64,000 nucleotides of DNA from Selenomonas sp. AE3005 (GCF_905233635.1 NZ_CAJODG010000036.1:1-64000); one strand, 5' to 3'. Numbered from the stretch's first letter, positions 26,156-35,629 are shown. Made by a program: numbers and translations. Notes: generated by a model not told the origin, from the letters alone.

Positions 26156-28117
26156 TTATTCAAGCCACTTTGTATTACGATGTTTTTCAATAAAAGCGAC
26201 AAATTCATCTATTGACAGCGGCGGCGAGAAATAATAGCCCTGTTCATATTCACAGCCCATATCAGCCAGTGTCTGAGCCATATGCTTATCTTCTACGCCT
26301 TCCACGATAATAGATATTTTTTCATCGCAGAACATTTTCATAATATGGACGAGCATGTTGCTCGAGCTGCGGAAATGTGACCATACCAGCTGCATGTCTA
26401 TTTTTACCATGCTGAATGGCAAATTCAGCAGACGTACCAGATTAGACGTCCCGGCACCAAAATCATCAAGCAGGAACCGTACGCCAATGTTTTCCATTTT
26501 TTGCATTTGGGAGGCCAACGTATCCATATCCCCGGTGGCAGATTCTGTAATCTCCAGCCGAATCTTATGCAAAGGAATCTTATGGCGTCTGGCAATGCGG
26601 TCGAGTTCTTCACCCAGGTCTTTATTCATGCATTGCGCCGGTGACAGGTTGACCGTCACAAAATCTATCCCCAACGCTGCCAGATCATAATCACTGATAA
26701 ATTGACATGTCTTGGCAAAAATCTGACGTCCCAGTTCCATAATATTGCCAGACTTCTCCGCAATAGGAATGAATTCCTGTGGTGGTATATACCCCAGCTC
26801 ATCATCATATAACCTGGCCAGAACTTCTGCCACATTCATCTTATTTTGTTTAACAGCATATAACGGCTGCAGATTTATCTCTAAGCTGCCATTGCGTAAA
26901 GCCTTGCCCAGGGCAATTTTTATTTTTTCCTGACGATTGATTTTTTCCAAAAGCATCTCGTCAACTACATACACCTCGGGATTATCAATTCTGGACACCT
27001 CGCTGAAAGCGCGTTCCAAACAAATCTCTACGGAATTGACATCGACTTTAGGAATGGAACGGGATAGGAAAATCGTATCCACATCCAGGGGCACTTCCAC
27101 CCCACCATTGGCATGCCATGATTTCAGGAAACGTTCCTTAATGCTTTTGGTCATTCCCTGCACATCTACATAGTCAAGGCTTTGATTAAGCAGTATCAAC
27201 TGTCCATTACCAAAGTAAAAGATATAGAATCCCTTAAACTGCGCATTCAGCCAGGTACCGATATTGGCCAGGCTGGCGTACATCGGTTCCGTACTGTAAA
27301 CAGCTTTATAGAGCATATAGTCTTTGACGCAAATCCCCAGGCAGGAAAAAGGCACACCGGACAGGATAAATTCGGTCACCATTTCCGAAAAAGCCGCCCG
27401 GTTAAAGACATCTACCTTTCTATCCCTAAAAGAGTCAGGATTCTGAGCCGTGAGGAAAATAATCAGGATTACCAGCAGACTGAAGAAACTCGTCACCAGC
27501 GTATTCATGAAGGAATGGCGCATGACCAGGCCGACAGCCAGGATTATATTACCTGTATAAAGGCCCATCTGCAACTTCAAAGACATTTCCCTGCGCCAGT
27601 AAAATACCACGCCGAGCGAGGCCAGAATATAAAACCAGGTGCAGTAATAAATGGAGTAATACATGCTGGTATTATGATACCCCGATACCGGATCCATGGT
27701 AAAAATCGCCGCTGTCCATGGGGTAGAGAGCACCATAATCACGAGTAGTATAGCCGGCAGTGTCAAAATGCGGGAAAACAGATTGCCCCACCGTTTGGGA
27801 GCATCTGCCACCTCAGCCGCATAAGCAAACAAGGCCCAGCCACGCAGGATAAAGCTGATAAAATAAGCCATGTTAAGCCCATACGAAAAAGACAGGGGAT
27901 ATTCCTGCCAAACTTCATTTAATTCACATGACCAAATATCTGTAACTGTCATGAAAAGGTTCATCACCATGACCAGCCAGAAATATTGGCTTTTCTTGGT
28001 TGGCAACTGACGGCGCAAGTAATATACGACCATCAATATAATTTGTACGGGAATGGTTGCCAAAGCAAAGTCATAGTTGTAAGCACTAAGCCAATTACCC
28101 ATATTTATTTCCCTCAT
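26156..28117 (-). CDS. Membrane-bound c-di-GMP phosphodiesterase-like protein (EAL domain)
   Basis: A 653-residue protein. Residues 10-225 form about seven membrane segments. A middle region (230-395) has the size of a GGDEF domain but lacks a recognisable GGDEF motif. The EAL domain (about 400-650) has EVL at 430-432 in place of EAL, the Glu in EITES near 523, DDFGAG at 551-556, the Lys in VKID near 572 and EGVED near 606. These residues suggest it can bind metal and degrade c-di-GMP. The start could also be ATG 28102, which has the better ribosome site (GAGGGA). Confidence 0.88.
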   Translation of the reverse strand: MREINMGNWLSAYNYDFALATIPVQIILMVVYYLRRQLPTKKSQYFWLVMVMNLFMTVTDIWSCELNEVWQEYPLSFSYGLNMAYFISFILRGWALFAYAAEVADAPKRWGNLFSRILTLPAILLVIMVLSTPWTAAIFTMDPVSGYHNTSMYYSIYYCTWFYILASLGVVFYWRREMSLKLQMGLYTGNIILAVGLVMRHSFMNTLVTSFFSLLVILIIFLTAQNPDSFRDRKVDVFNRAAFSEMVTEFILSGVPFSCLGICVKDYMLYKAVYSTEPMYASLANIGTWLNAQFKGFYIFYFGNGQLILLNQSLDYVDVQGMTKSIKERFLKSWHANGGVEVPLDVDTIFLSRSIPKVDVNSVEICLERAFSEVSRIDNPEVYVVDEMLLEKINRQEKIKIALGKALRNGSLEINLQPLYAVKQNKMNVAEVLARLYDDELGYIPPQEFIPIAEKSGNIMELGRQIFAKTCQFISDYDLAALGIDFVTVNLSPAQCMNKDLGEELDRIARRHKIPLHKIRLEITESATGDMDTLASQMQKMENIGVRFLLDDFGAGTSNLVRLLNLPFSMVKIDMQLVWSHFRSSSNMLVHIMKMFCDEKISIIVEGVEDKHMAQTLADMGCEYEQGYYFSPPLSIDEFVAFIEKHRNTKWLE

Positions 28118-28196
28118 AATGCTTTCTCTTTTATTCTCTCAGTATGATAGATTCGACAATCAATTTATTTTTCCCTGCTGAATTTTTTAAAAAGAA

Positions 28197-28223
28197 AAAC
28201 GCACCTGCCAGGCAAGTGCGTTT
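28197..28223 (-). terminator. Terminator after the sodium-dependent transporter
   Basis: AAACGCACTTGCC pairs with GGCAGGTGCGTTT, with one G-T pair, and lies 16 bases after the transporter stop codon. T/A runs on both sides allow use in both directions. Confidence 0.8.
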
Positions 28224-28239
28224 AAAAGCATTATTAAAA

Positions 28240-29640
28240 TCAGTTTATCAAGCCAAAGGCCTGCAGGCAAAGGATTACCATTACCACAGGAGCTACATAG
28301 CGGATAATCACGCGGTAAAGACCTTTGCGCGGCATGTGGCTGCCATCGGCCTCCATTTCGGAAATAATCCATTCCGGTTTTACCAGCCAGCCGATAAGAA
28401 TTGCCGACAGGAAAGCAATAATCGGCATCATGCAGGCCGTACTGATATAGTCCATGATATCGAGCAGCTGTCCCGTAGAACCATTAGGCAGGCCCACCTC
28501 CACATAAAAGAGGCTGTAGCCCAAAGCAATTACGACTGTAACAACAGTATAGAAAGTGCTGACAACCAGCGTAACTTTTTTACGTTCAGCCTGGAAGATT
28601 TCCATACAGTTAGCTACGATAGCCTCCAGCACCGAGATACAGCTGGTCAGGGCAGCAAAAATTGCCATCAGGAAGAAAGCTGCACCGATGATAATACCCA
28701 CAATTCCCAGAGAATTGAATACCTTCGGCAGGGATACAAACATGAGTTTCGGGCCAGCAGCCATGCCTTCCATACCGGAGAAAGCAAAGATTGCCGGGAT
28801 AATCATCATACCTGCCAGAACTGCTACAGCAGTATCCACAATCGCAATCTGGGATACGGACTGATTAAGGTTTACGTCCTTCTTAACATAGGAACCATAG
28901 GTAATCATGATACCCATAGCCACACTCAAAGAATAAAACATCTGGCTCATGGCATCCAGTACAATCTGAATGTACTTGCCAAGAGTCAGCCCCTCAAAGT
29001 TGGGCAGCAAATAAATAGCCATGCCCTGCAAGCCGGTACGTACTGCGCCGCTGGGGTCATGAACCTCCAGTGTCAGCACATAGAGGGAAATCAGAATAAC
29101 CGTAACCAGCAGCACAGGCATTATAATACGGGAAGAAGCCTCAATGCCCCGTTCTACCCCGCGGTAAACGACATACGCCGTTGCCAGCATGAAAATTGCA
29201 GCATAAATGCCAGATTCCACAGGATTGGTAATAAAGCCTACAAAATATTCATCACTGGCTGCCGCCGCGCCGCTGCCGGTCAAAAAGACCACCGCATATT
29301 TGGTAATCCATCCACCGATAACTGCATAATAAGTCATTATAATTGCCGGTACCATAAATGTCAGGATTCCCAAAAACTTCCAGCCGGGTTTCATGGCGCC
29401 ATAGGCCTTAATGGAACTAAGCTGGGTACGGCGTCCAATTGCCAGGTCCGATGACAACAACGCATAACCAAACGTCAGCAACAAAATCAGATACGTCAGC
29501 AGGAAAATTCCGCCGCCATCCTTTGCCGCAAAATAAGGAAACCGCCATAAATTACCCACACCTACTGCGGAGGCGGCTGCCGCCAGGACGAATCCCAGCT
29601 GGCCGGAAAAGCTGCTGTCCTTGCTTTTTTTCTCGTTCAT
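28240..29640 (-). CDS. Sodium-dependent transporter, NSS/SNF family
   Basis: A 466-residue inner-membrane protein with about eleven to twelve helices. It begins with the family signature GVGNLWRFPYFAAKDGGG in helix 1, which forms the sodium and substrate sites. The family imports amino acids or related compounds with sodium; many bacterial members handle tyrosine, tryptophan or leucine. The substrate is not predictable here. ATG 29640 has AGGTG at normal distance. The GTG at 29649 is less likely. It stands alone, with a terminator downstream. Confidence 0.93.
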   Translation of the reverse strand: MNEKKSKDSSFSGQLGFVLAAAASAVGVGNLWRFPYFAAKDGGGIFLLTYLILLLTFGYALLSSDLAIGRRTQLSSIKAYGAMKPGWKFLGILTFMVPAIIMTYYAVIGGWITKYAVVFLTGSGAAAASDEYFVGFITNPVESGIYAAIFMLATAYVVYRGVERGIEASSRIIMPVLLVTVILISLYVLTLEVHDPSGAVRTGLQGMAIYLLPNFEGLTLGKYIQIVLDAMSQMFYSLSVAMGIMITYGSYVKKDVNLNQSVSQIAIVDTAVAVLAGMMIIPAIFAFSGMEGMAAGPKLMFVSLPKVFNSLGIVGIIIGAAFFLMAIFAALTSCISVLEAIVANCMEIFQAERKKVTLVVSTFYTVVTVVIALGYSLFYVEVGLPNGSTGQLLDIMDYISTACMMPIIAFLSAILIGWLVKPEWIISEMEADGSHMPRKGLYRVIIRYVAPVVMVILCLQAFGLIN

Positions 29641-29765
29641 GTACATCACCTCTAATTCTTAATAAGACTATTATACACTATTACAGTTATTTGTAAAGTA
29701 TTTTATTATTTATATAGACCTTTGTTCTTCTCTATTAAACATATATTTTAGCCTTAACAAAAAAA

Positions 29766-29803
29766 CAGCCGTAATCCTGGCCATATACCAAGATTTACGG
29801 CTG
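29766..29803 (-). terminator. Terminator after udk
   Basis: CAGCCGTAA and its complement form a stem around a structured loop, followed on the minus strand by seven T. It lies about 50 bases beyond the udk stop codon. Confidence 0.85.
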
Positions 29804-29849
29804 CTTGAGTTAATCCGCTCTGTTATGTCAAATGGACATTTGTATATTG

Positions 29850-30473
29850 TTAATCCGCATCAGGATTTTCCAAAATATGTTCTATTTTGGTTTTCATCAC
29901 ATCAAAAGCCACATCGTTCAAGCCACTGTTGAGTACGATATCAGCCACATTACGCGTCGGTTCCACATAAAGATAATGCATCGGCTTAACCGTTGCCAGG
30001 TAATGCTCAATGATATCCTGCAGTTCGCGGCCGCGTTCATCCATGTCACGAACCACGCGGCGCAGAATGCGTTCATCAGCGTCAGCTTCTACGAAAATCT
30101 TTATGTCAAAAGCATCGCGCAAACGTTCATCCTGTAAGATAAGAATACCTTCCACGACAATGACGCGGCTGGGATAAATGGTAATCGTTTTATCCGAACG
30201 GTTATGCTGCGTAAAATCATATACCGGACATTTTACGCTTTTACCCTGTTTAAGTTCTTCCAGGTGCTTAACGAGCAAATCTGTTTCGAGTGCCTGCGGA
30301 TGGTCGTAGTTTATCCTGCGGCGTTCCTCCATAGACAAGGCATCATTAGCGCGATAATAGTTGTCATGATAAATGACGGTTATGTTTTCACCAAAAAAAC
30401 TTTTCAAGCGATTAGTAAAGGTGGATTTCCCCGAGCCGGAACCTCCAGCTATACCGATAATCGTTGTTTTCAT
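29850..30473 (-). CDS. udk: Uridine kinase
   Basis: A 207-residue kinase with the P-loop GIAGGSGSGKST (residues 6-17), the YHDNYYRANDAL substrate segment, YDHPQALETDLL, and the VEGILILQDERLRD block, all standard for Udk. It phosphorylates uridine and cytidine with ATP or GTP for pyrimidine salvage. ATG 30473 is preferred; GGAGG lies 11 bases upstream. A GTG further up would overlap the ribosome site. Confidence 0.93.
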   Translation of the reverse strand: MKTTIIGIAGGSGSGKSTFTNRLKSFFGENITVIYHDNYYRANDALSMEERRRINYDHPQALETDLLVKHLEELKQGKSVKCPVYDFTQHNRSDKTITIYPSRVIVVEGILILQDERLRDAFDIKIFVEADADERILRRVVRDMDERGRELQDIIEHYLATVKPMHYLYVEPTRNVADIVLNSGLNDVAFDVMKTKIEHILENPDAD

Positions 30474-30608
30474 TTGGTGCAACACCTCCTTTGATAATAC
30501 AGCATTAGGAGTATTATATCACAAAAAACACATGTAAAAAACTGACAATTTGAATAAATAGTTTATAGAGTCAATCCATACAAAACAATATTACCACTGC
30601 CCCATTGG

Positions 30609-31343
30609 TCACTGCTGGTCCTGCTGCAAAAGCTCATACAACTCGACCATTTCACTAATCCTTGTCACTTCTTCTATGCTCAGTTCATGCCGTCTTGCCT
30701 TGCCTGTACTGCTATTATAATAAACAATACTGCCCTGTTTGGACTGGGCAATACGTTTAAACGCCGCTACCGTTTTCTTGTCAGCATTGACCACATAATT
30801 TTCCGATAGCCATTCCGCGTCGGAGGCCATGTGTTTATGCATGGTTGACGGGTCAAAAGACAGCGTCGTGGTCTGACCGCCGGCGGCAATGTCCAGATGG
30901 TCTCCCATCACCCAGGCCGTCTGCTCTGCATCATGAATAGTGTAAAAATAATAGACGTCGTTTTTCAGCAGGCATCCCCCCTGCCCTTCGGCCACAAATG
31001 GACGCAAATACACACCAGGTGCCAGCTTTTTCGGCCATGTATGTTTATAATAAGTAACGCCATTGATAGTTTCTGAATGCATGCCGCCTTTCAGGTCCTG
31101 CTCTTTCTTTTCTGCGGCTTTTTTTGCTGCCGCCGCCTGGATAAGTGCCGGGTCAACCTTCTCTTCCGGCTCTTTTTCCTGTTTCTTCGCCGCAGGTGCT
31201 GTTTCTGTCATCGTCTGCGCTGCCTGCCGTGCTTTTTCTACTTTGGCATGTTCTGTTTCATAGGCAAAATAAGCCGCCACACCGATGACCATAATCAGCA
31301 GGTACAAAACTGCTGCAACAGCGATGATGTGGGATTTTTTCAT
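30609..31343 (-). CDS. Single-span membrane-anchored protein of unknown function
   Basis: A 244-residue protein with one N-terminal membrane helix (IIAVAAVLYLLIMVIGVAAY), a charged Lys/Glu/Ala-rich region up to about residue 90 that may be a coiled coil, and a globular C-terminal part with NGVTYYKHTWPKKLAPGVYL and several Tyr/Trp-rich strands. No family was recognised. The topology suggests the C-terminal part faces the periplasm. ATG 31343 has AGGAGG. It lies downstream of the trmD terminator and appears to be its own unit. Confidence 0.7.
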   Translation of the reverse strand: MKKSHIIAVAAVLYLLIMVIGVAAYFAYETEHAKVEKARQAAQTMTETAPAAKKQEKEPEEKVDPALIQAAAAKKAAEKKEQDLKGGMHSETINGVTYYKHTWPKKLAPGVYLRPFVAEGQGGCLLKNDVYYFYTIHDAEQTAWVMGDHLDIAAGGQTTTLSFDPSTMHKHMASDAEWLSENYVVNADKKTVAAFKRIAQSKQGSIVYYNSSTGKARRHELSIEEVTRISEMVELYELLQQDQQ

Positions 31344-31399
31344 AGCTTATCCTCCTGGTATCTCTCACAATTACATTTATACTTTATTCAATACGACAA

Positions 31400-31451
31400 A
31401 CGAGCGAAATTTTCCTGCCCGCTAATGATAGTCAGGAAAACTTTCGCTCGT
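31400..31451 (-). terminator. Terminator of the ylxM-to-trmD operon
   Basis: ACGAGCGAAA and TTTCGCTCGT pair, followed inside by TTTTCCTG/CAGGAAAA, giving a long two-part stem just after the trmD stop codon. Confidence 0.88.
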
Positions 31452-31460
31452 CTGTTAGAT

Positions 31461-32195
31461 TTATTTATTTGTGTCTGCCAAAAACTGGCGGTCCTTGTCA
31501 GTAAGGTCAGCCTTAGCCAACAGGTCAGGACGATATTTTTTCGTCACCAGCAGGGATTGCTCCCGGCGCCACTGCCGTATTTTGGCATGGTCACCGTTCA
31601 GCAGCACCTCCGGCACTTCCATACCTTCAAATTCCCGGGGACGCGTATACTGGGGAAATTCCAGCAGACCCTCATAAAAGGAATCCGTAGGTGCTGATTC
31701 TTCATGTCCCAGAACCCCCGGCAGCATACGGGATACCGCATCAGTTATCACCATAGCCGGCAGTTCACCACCGGTGAGGACAAAATCACCAATCGAGATG
31801 GCCTCGTCAGCCAGTTTATAAATACGCGCATCAAAGCCCTCATAATGACCACAGATAAAAACCAGCTGGTCATAAGCCGCCAATTCCTTGGCCTTTTCCT
31901 GATTAAAGGTCGGGCCGGACGGGTCCATAATCAGTACCCGGCGATTGGCTGCGTATTCAGCTGTTCTGGCTAGTACATCACGCACAGCCTTATACATTGG
32001 TTCCGGTTTTAACACCATGCCGGCACCGCCGCCAAAAGGGCTGTCATCGACATGATGATGTTTATCCTCAGCAAAATCGCGGAAATTGGTAAAATGAATA
32101 TCCAAAATACCTTTATCCACAGCCCGTTTGGTAATGCTGTCACCAAACGGGCCGGCAAACATTTCCGGAAATATTGTCACCATATCAATGCGCAT
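31461..32195 (-). CDS. trmD: tRNA (guanine37-N1)-methyltransferase
   Basis: A 244-residue SPOUT methyltransferase. It begins MRIDMVTIFPEMF and has the trefoil-knot blocks FICGHYEGFDARI and DFVLTGGELPAMVITDAVSR. The C-terminal DNA/RNA-binding helix domain ends with WRREQSLLVTKKYRPDLL. It methylates G37 of tRNAs reading CNN codons and prevents +1 frameshifting. The start overlaps the end of rimM by 11 bases, so translation is probably coupled. Confidence 0.97.
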   Translation of the reverse strand: MRIDMVTIFPEMFAGPFGDSITKRAVDKGILDIHFTNFRDFAEDKHHHVDDSPFGGGAGMVLKPEPMYKAVRDVLARTAEYAANRRVLIMDPSGPTFNQEKAKELAAYDQLVFICGHYEGFDARIYKLADEAISIGDFVLTGGELPAMVITDAVSRMLPGVLGHEESAPTDSFYEGLLEFPQYTRPREFEGMEVPEVLLNGDHAKIRQWRREQSLLVTKKYRPDLLAKADLTDKDRQFLADTNK

Positions 32196-32730
32196 CGGAA
32201 ATCTCCTCAGGCATATCTACGACCATGCGGCCGCCTGCTACGTCAATTTCCTTGACTACGGCTTTCAGTGCCGGTATCAGGAGTTCACCGCCATCTGTGC
32301 GGCGTGCCTGGTACACGTCATTACTGCCGGTACGCAGGACATTTTCCACCGTGCCCAGCTCATTGCCTGACATATCAAAAACGGTCAGGCCAATGATGTC
32401 AAAGGTGTAATACTCGCCTTCATTTAACGGCGCCGCCTCACTGCGGTCAACGGTCAGCAGCTTGCCGGTAAGGCTCATTGCCGCCTCCCGGACGGGATAT
32501 TCCTTAAATTTCATCAGCACATACTGCTTATGATACTTACAGCTTTCAATATGGAGCAGTTCACTGCCCACCATAACTTCCGTCATGTCAGCAAAGCGTT
32601 CCACGAAATCTGTCAAGGGAATAATCCGCATTTCCCCATGAATGCCATGGGCGGCCCCGACCTTGCCGATGGTAACGCGATTTTTATCCCGTTTGTTTTT
32701 CTTAGCCGCGAATGGCGATAATCTTGTCAT
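32185..32730 (-). CDS. rimM: Ribosome maturation factor RimM
   Basis: A 181-residue protein. It has the RimM opening RVTIGKVGAAHGIHGEMRI after a basic extension of about 17 residues, and the PRC-barrel block EYYTFDIIGLTVFD, then ending GRMVVDMPEE. It helps mature the 16S 3' domain. The only usable start is ATG 32730, which lies inside the end of ylqD (29-base overlap). The extension is therefore probably real, although the ribosome site is weak. Confidence 0.94.
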   Translation of the reverse strand: MTRLSPFAAKKNKRDKNRVTIGKVGAAHGIHGEMRIIPLTDFVERFADMTEVMVGSELLHIESCKYHKQYVLMKFKEYPVREAAMSLTGKLLTVDRSEAAPLNEGEYYTFDIIGLTVFDMSGNELGTVENVLRTGSNDVYQARRTDGGELLIPALKAVVKEIDVAGGRMVVDMPEEISDAH

Positions 32731-33133
32731 CTTCCACCAGCACTTCCACGTTCATGATTTCACGCATGTCATCACCTACATGGACTTCCACCTGATGTTC
32801 GAGCGTGCCCTGAACGATTTCCGCACCAATAACCATTTTTTCCATTTCTTCCTTACGGGCATTGGACTCCTCACGGAATTCCAGACGTTTCTGACGTTCC
32901 TGGCCGAAATGAGCCTGAATGGACTGGAAACGCTGTACTTCTTCCAGCGTAGGCTGTTCCGGATTAGCCGGCTGATTTTCCTGCATTACACGCTTTTCCT
33001 GAATATCCAGCTGCTGCAGTTCAAGTTCAGCACGCTTGATGCCTTCTTCCAGTTCCGTAAGAATCTTCGTCTTAAGTTTTTCCGTAAGTTTTGCCTTAAT
33101 AGTAACAGGCACTTTCAGTGAAATAGAATCCAT
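32702..33133 (-). CDS. ylqD: YlqD family protein
   Basis: A 143-residue protein with an N-terminal strand-rich part (SISLKVPVTIKAKLTEK), a long central coiled coil (residues 25-100), and a C-terminal GTLEHQVEVHVGDDMREI segment typical of YlqD. The function is unknown. It is regularly encoded between khpA and rimM in Firmicutes. ATG 33133 has AAGGGGA; the longer frame to 33172 has no ribosome site. Confidence 0.85.
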   Translation of the reverse strand: MDSISLKVPVTIKAKLTEKLKTKILTELEEGIKRAELELQQLDIQEKRVMQENQPANPEQPTLEEVQRFQSIQAHFGQERQKRLEFREESNARKEEMEKMVIGAEIVQGTLEHQVEVHVGDDMREIMNVEVLVEDDKIIAIRG

Positions 33134-33166
33134 GACAGTTCCCCTTTTCTTCATACATAGTAAAAA

Positions 33167-33194
33167 CGGCAAGTCCCTAAAAAGAAACCTGCCG
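33167..33194 (-). terminator. Weak intra-operon hairpin between khpA and ylqD
   Basis: CGGCAGG and CTTGCCG pair with one bulge or mismatch and are followed by a T run on the minus strand. It probably lowers expression of ylqD-rimM-trmD relative to the genes before. Confidence 0.6.
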
Positions 33195-33202
33195 CTTTTA
33201 TT

Positions 33203-33430
33203 TTAAATAATCTCAACCGTGACTTTCGTATTTTCCCGAGTGGCCGCGGCTTTGACCACGGTACGTAATGCCTTGGCAATACGCCCCTGACGCCCGATGA
33301 CCTTACCCATGTCATCCTCTGCCACGTGAAGGCTGAGCACGGTCTGCCCATCCTCATGCCGTTCATCAACAACGACAGCTTCGGGATGCTCCACTAAGGA
33401 TTTGGCGATAACTTCAACAAGTTTCTTCAT
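33203..33430 (-). CDS. khpA: KH-domain RNA-binding protein KhpA (YlqC)
   Basis: A 75-residue single KH domain with the GxxG loop IGRQGR near residue 46 and the flanking helices of the KhpA family. It binds RNA together with KhpB and affects cell division or elongation genes in Firmicutes. ATG 33430 with AAGAGG is the start. It lies 29 bases after rpsP. Confidence 0.95.
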   Translation of the reverse strand: MKKLVEVIAKSLVEHPEAVVVDERHEDGQTVLSLHVAEDDMGKVIGRQGRIAKALRTVVKAAATRENTKVTVEII

Positions 33431-33459
33431 GTCGAGCCTCTTTCCAATAAGCACTTAGC

Positions 33460-33729
33460 TTACTTCTTCTTGGATTCAGCGAACTTGGACATGATGCCCT
33501 GCTTGCTGAACAGATTTTTAACGGTATCGGTCGGCTGAGCACCTTTGTTCATCCAGTCAAGAACCTTTGCTTCATCAACGTTGACAACTGCCGGCTGCTT
33601 GGAAGGGTCATAGTTACCGAGAACTTCGATAAAACGGCCATCACGCGGAGCACGGGAGTCAGCAACCACAATACGATAGAAAGGGTTCTTCTTTGCACCC
33701 ATACGGTTCAAACGAATCTTTACTGCCAT
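33460..33729 (-). CDS. rpsP: 30S ribosomal protein S16
   Basis: An 89-residue protein with the full S16 signature: MAVKIRLNRMGAKKNPFYRI, then VVADSRAPRDGRFIE and LGNYDPS. It belongs to the small-subunit assembly core. The position between ffh and khpA is canonical. Confidence 0.98.
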   Translation of the reverse strand: MAVKIRLNRMGAKKNPFYRIVVADSRAPRDGRFIEVLGNYDPSKQPAVVNVDEAKVLDWMNKGAQPTDTVKNLFSKQGIMSKFAESKKK

Positions 33730-33768
33730 GAAATTTCACCACCTTTCGCAAATTGGAGTGTATAAAAA

Positions 33769-35157
33769 TTAACGCATAAAGGGCATTTTCGGGAAGTTTC
33801 CGAGGCCCAGATTGCCTAAGCTGCCTAAGCCCGGGAACCCTTTTCCCTTTTGCATTTTTTTCATTTTCTTCATCATCTTTTTCATTTCGCCAAACTGCTT
33901 TAAGAGCTTGTTGACGTCCTGCACTTTGGTGCCGGAGCCCATGGCGATACGTTTACGGCGGCTGCCGTTGATGATACCGATGTCCGCCCGTTCTTTAGGC
34001 GTCATGGATTTGATAATGGCCTCAATCTGGCGCATTTCCTTGCCATCAAGGTCAATATCCTGACCTTCCAGCTGTTTTTTGATGCCGCCCATGCCAGGAA
34101 TCATGCCCAAGATATTCTCGAGGGAACCAAGTTTCTTGACCTGCTGCATCTGGGAGAGAAAGTCGTCCAAGGTAAATTCATCCTTGCGCAGCTTTTTCTC
34201 CATCTTGCGCGCCTCTTCCATATCAAAGGTCTGCTGAGCCTTTTCTACGAGAGAAAGCACATCGCCCATCCCGAGAATACGGGAGGCCATGCGGTCAGGA
34301 TGGAAGGGCTGGAGTGCCTCCAGTTTCTCACCCATACCCACAAACTTAATGGGCACACCGGTAACAGCCTTTACAGACAGTGCTGCACCACCACGGGCAT
34401 CACCGTCCAGCTTGGTCATGATGACACCATCAAGGCCAAGGCTGTCATTAAAGGTCTGCGCCACATTTACGGATTCCTGACCGGTCATGGCATCCACAAC
34501 CAGCAGAATTTCATGCGGCTTGACCTCAGCTTTGATATCACGCAGTTCCTGCATCAAAGCTTCATCTATCTGCAAGCGGCCTGCCGTATCGATGATGATA
34601 ACATCGTTGGCATGACTTTGCGAATAAGCAATAGAAGATTTAGCAATGGTCACCGCATCGGTACCCTGCTCCATGGAAAACACGGGAATGTCGAGCTGTT
34701 TGCCCACTACCTGCAACTGCTTGATAGCAGCCGGACGGTAAATATCACAGGCAACCAGCAACGGACGTTTGCCCTGCTTTTTAAGGGACAAGCCCAGTTT
34801 ACCAGCGGACGTGGTTTTACCAGCCCCCTGCAGACCTGCCATCATGATGATGGTCGGCGGATTCGGACTGATGTTGATACGGCTCTGCGTACCGCCCATG
34901 AGGTTGGTGAGCTCTTCATCAACAATCTTGATAACCACCTGAGCCGGCGTCAAGGTTTCGAGTATATCCTGACCGATAGCCCGTTCCTTGACAGTCTTTA
35001 TAAAGTTCTTGACGACCTTAAAGTTTACATCAGCTTCCAGAAGTGCCATTCGCACTTCCCGCATGGCCTCGTTGACATCGTCCTCCGTCAACTTGCCATG
35101 ACCGCGAAGTTTTTTGAATGTTTCCTGCAAGCGGTCGGATAAGCTTTCAAATATCAA
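33769..35157 (-). CDS. ffh: Signal recognition particle protein Ffh
   Basis: A 462-residue SRP54 homologue: N domain (1-85), G domain with GLQGAGKTTSAGKLG near 107-121, DTAGRLQID and TKLDGDARGG, then the Met-rich M domain ending MKKMMKKMKKMQKGKG and a Gly/Leu-rich tail. It binds signal sequences together with 4.5S RNA and targets ribosomes to FtsY. The start is TTG at 35157 with CAGGAGG upstream, and it overlaps the ylxM stop codon (TTGA), so the two are coupled. Confidence 0.98.
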   Translation of the reverse strand: MIFESLSDRLQETFKKLRGHGKLTEDDVNEAMREVRMALLEADVNFKVVKNFIKTVKERAIGQDILETLTPAQVVIKIVDEELTNLMGGTQSRINISPNPPTIIMMAGLQGAGKTTSAGKLGLSLKKQGKRPLLVACDIYRPAAIKQLQVVGKQLDIPVFSMEQGTDAVTIAKSSIAYSQSHANDVIIIDTAGRLQIDEALMQELRDIKAEVKPHEILLVVDAMTGQESVNVAQTFNDSLGLDGVIMTKLDGDARGGAALSVKAVTGVPIKFVGMGEKLEALQPFHPDRMASRILGMGDVLSLVEKAQQTFDMEEARKMEKKLRKDEFTLDDFLSQMQQVKKLGSLENILGMIPGMGGIKKQLEGQDIDLDGKEMRQIEAIIKSMTPKERADIGIINGSRRKRIAMGSGTKVQDVNKLLKQFGEMKKMMKKMKKMQKGKGFPGLGSLGNLGLGNFPKMPFMR

Positions 35158-35522
35158 ACGGATACCTCCTGACCGTGACCCTGCACAGTGTAGGGTTCCA
35201 AGCGGTCCAGGACTTCATCAACAGCCTCAGCGTTGCCCGGCTGTTTCAGCCCCTTGATTGCTTCATAAATTTTGGCTAACTCCTGACGTTCACCTTGGTA
35301 ACGGGCCGCCAGGCCTAATTTTTTCTCGTAGGACTCCATCGCTTTTTCACTGCGGTGGATATTATCGTAAACCGCCTGCCGGGATATTCCCAGCTCTTCA
35401 CCGATTTCCGATAAGGAAAAATCCTCAAACAAGTGCATACGCAGGCATTCCTGCTGTTTCTCCGTAAGCAATGCCCCATATAAATCAAACAACGTGGATA
35501 AATACAAGAGCTGCTCCATCAT
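35154..35522 (-). CDS. ylxM: YlxM family SRP accessory protein
   Basis: A 122-residue protein with a sigma-factor region-4-like helix-turn-helix: LTEKQQECLRMHLFEDFSLS, then EIGEELGISRQAVYDNIHR. YlxM binds SRP components and modulates Ffh in Gram-positive bacteria. The frame is open to 35570, but the promoter -10 box ends at 35576, so that start would not be transcribed properly. ATG 35522 (or 35519), with AGGTG upstream, is chosen. It is the first gene of the operon. Confidence 0.9.
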   Translation of the reverse strand: MMEQLLYLSTLFDLYGALLTEKQQECLRMHLFEDFSLSEIGEELGISRQAVYDNIHRSEKAMESYEKKLGLAARYQGERQELAKIYEAIKGLKQPGNAEAVDEVLDRLEPYTVQGHGQEVSV

Positions 35523-35575
35523 CGCCATCACCTGCTTCAAAAATAGGTGCCAAGGTTTCCCCCTTGACATAGGCT

Positions 35576-35604
35576 ATTATAGCGAAGGTTTTATAGGCTG
35601 TCAA
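35576..35604 (-). promoter_or_regulatory. Consensus sigma-70-type promoter of the ylxM-ffh-rpsP-trmD operon
   Basis: A perfect TTGACA (35599-35604), 17-base spacer and perfect TATAAT (35576-35581) on the minus strand. The transcript would start near 35569, and its leader can form a small hairpin (CAAGG/CCTTG) before the ylxM ribosome site. Confidence 0.93.
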
Positions 35605-35629
35605 GTATTTTTCCTTGGCAATATAAAAA

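Noticed and set aside
28144..29454. A 436-codon plus-strand frame opposite the NSS transporter gene
   Set aside because: Its translation is rich in His, Asn and Gln, as expected for the reverse complement of a membrane-protein gene, and has no family pattern or ribosome site.
34300..35142. A 280-codon plus-strand frame opposite ffh
   Set aside because: Antisense to a highly conserved gene; no domain, promoter or ribosome site.
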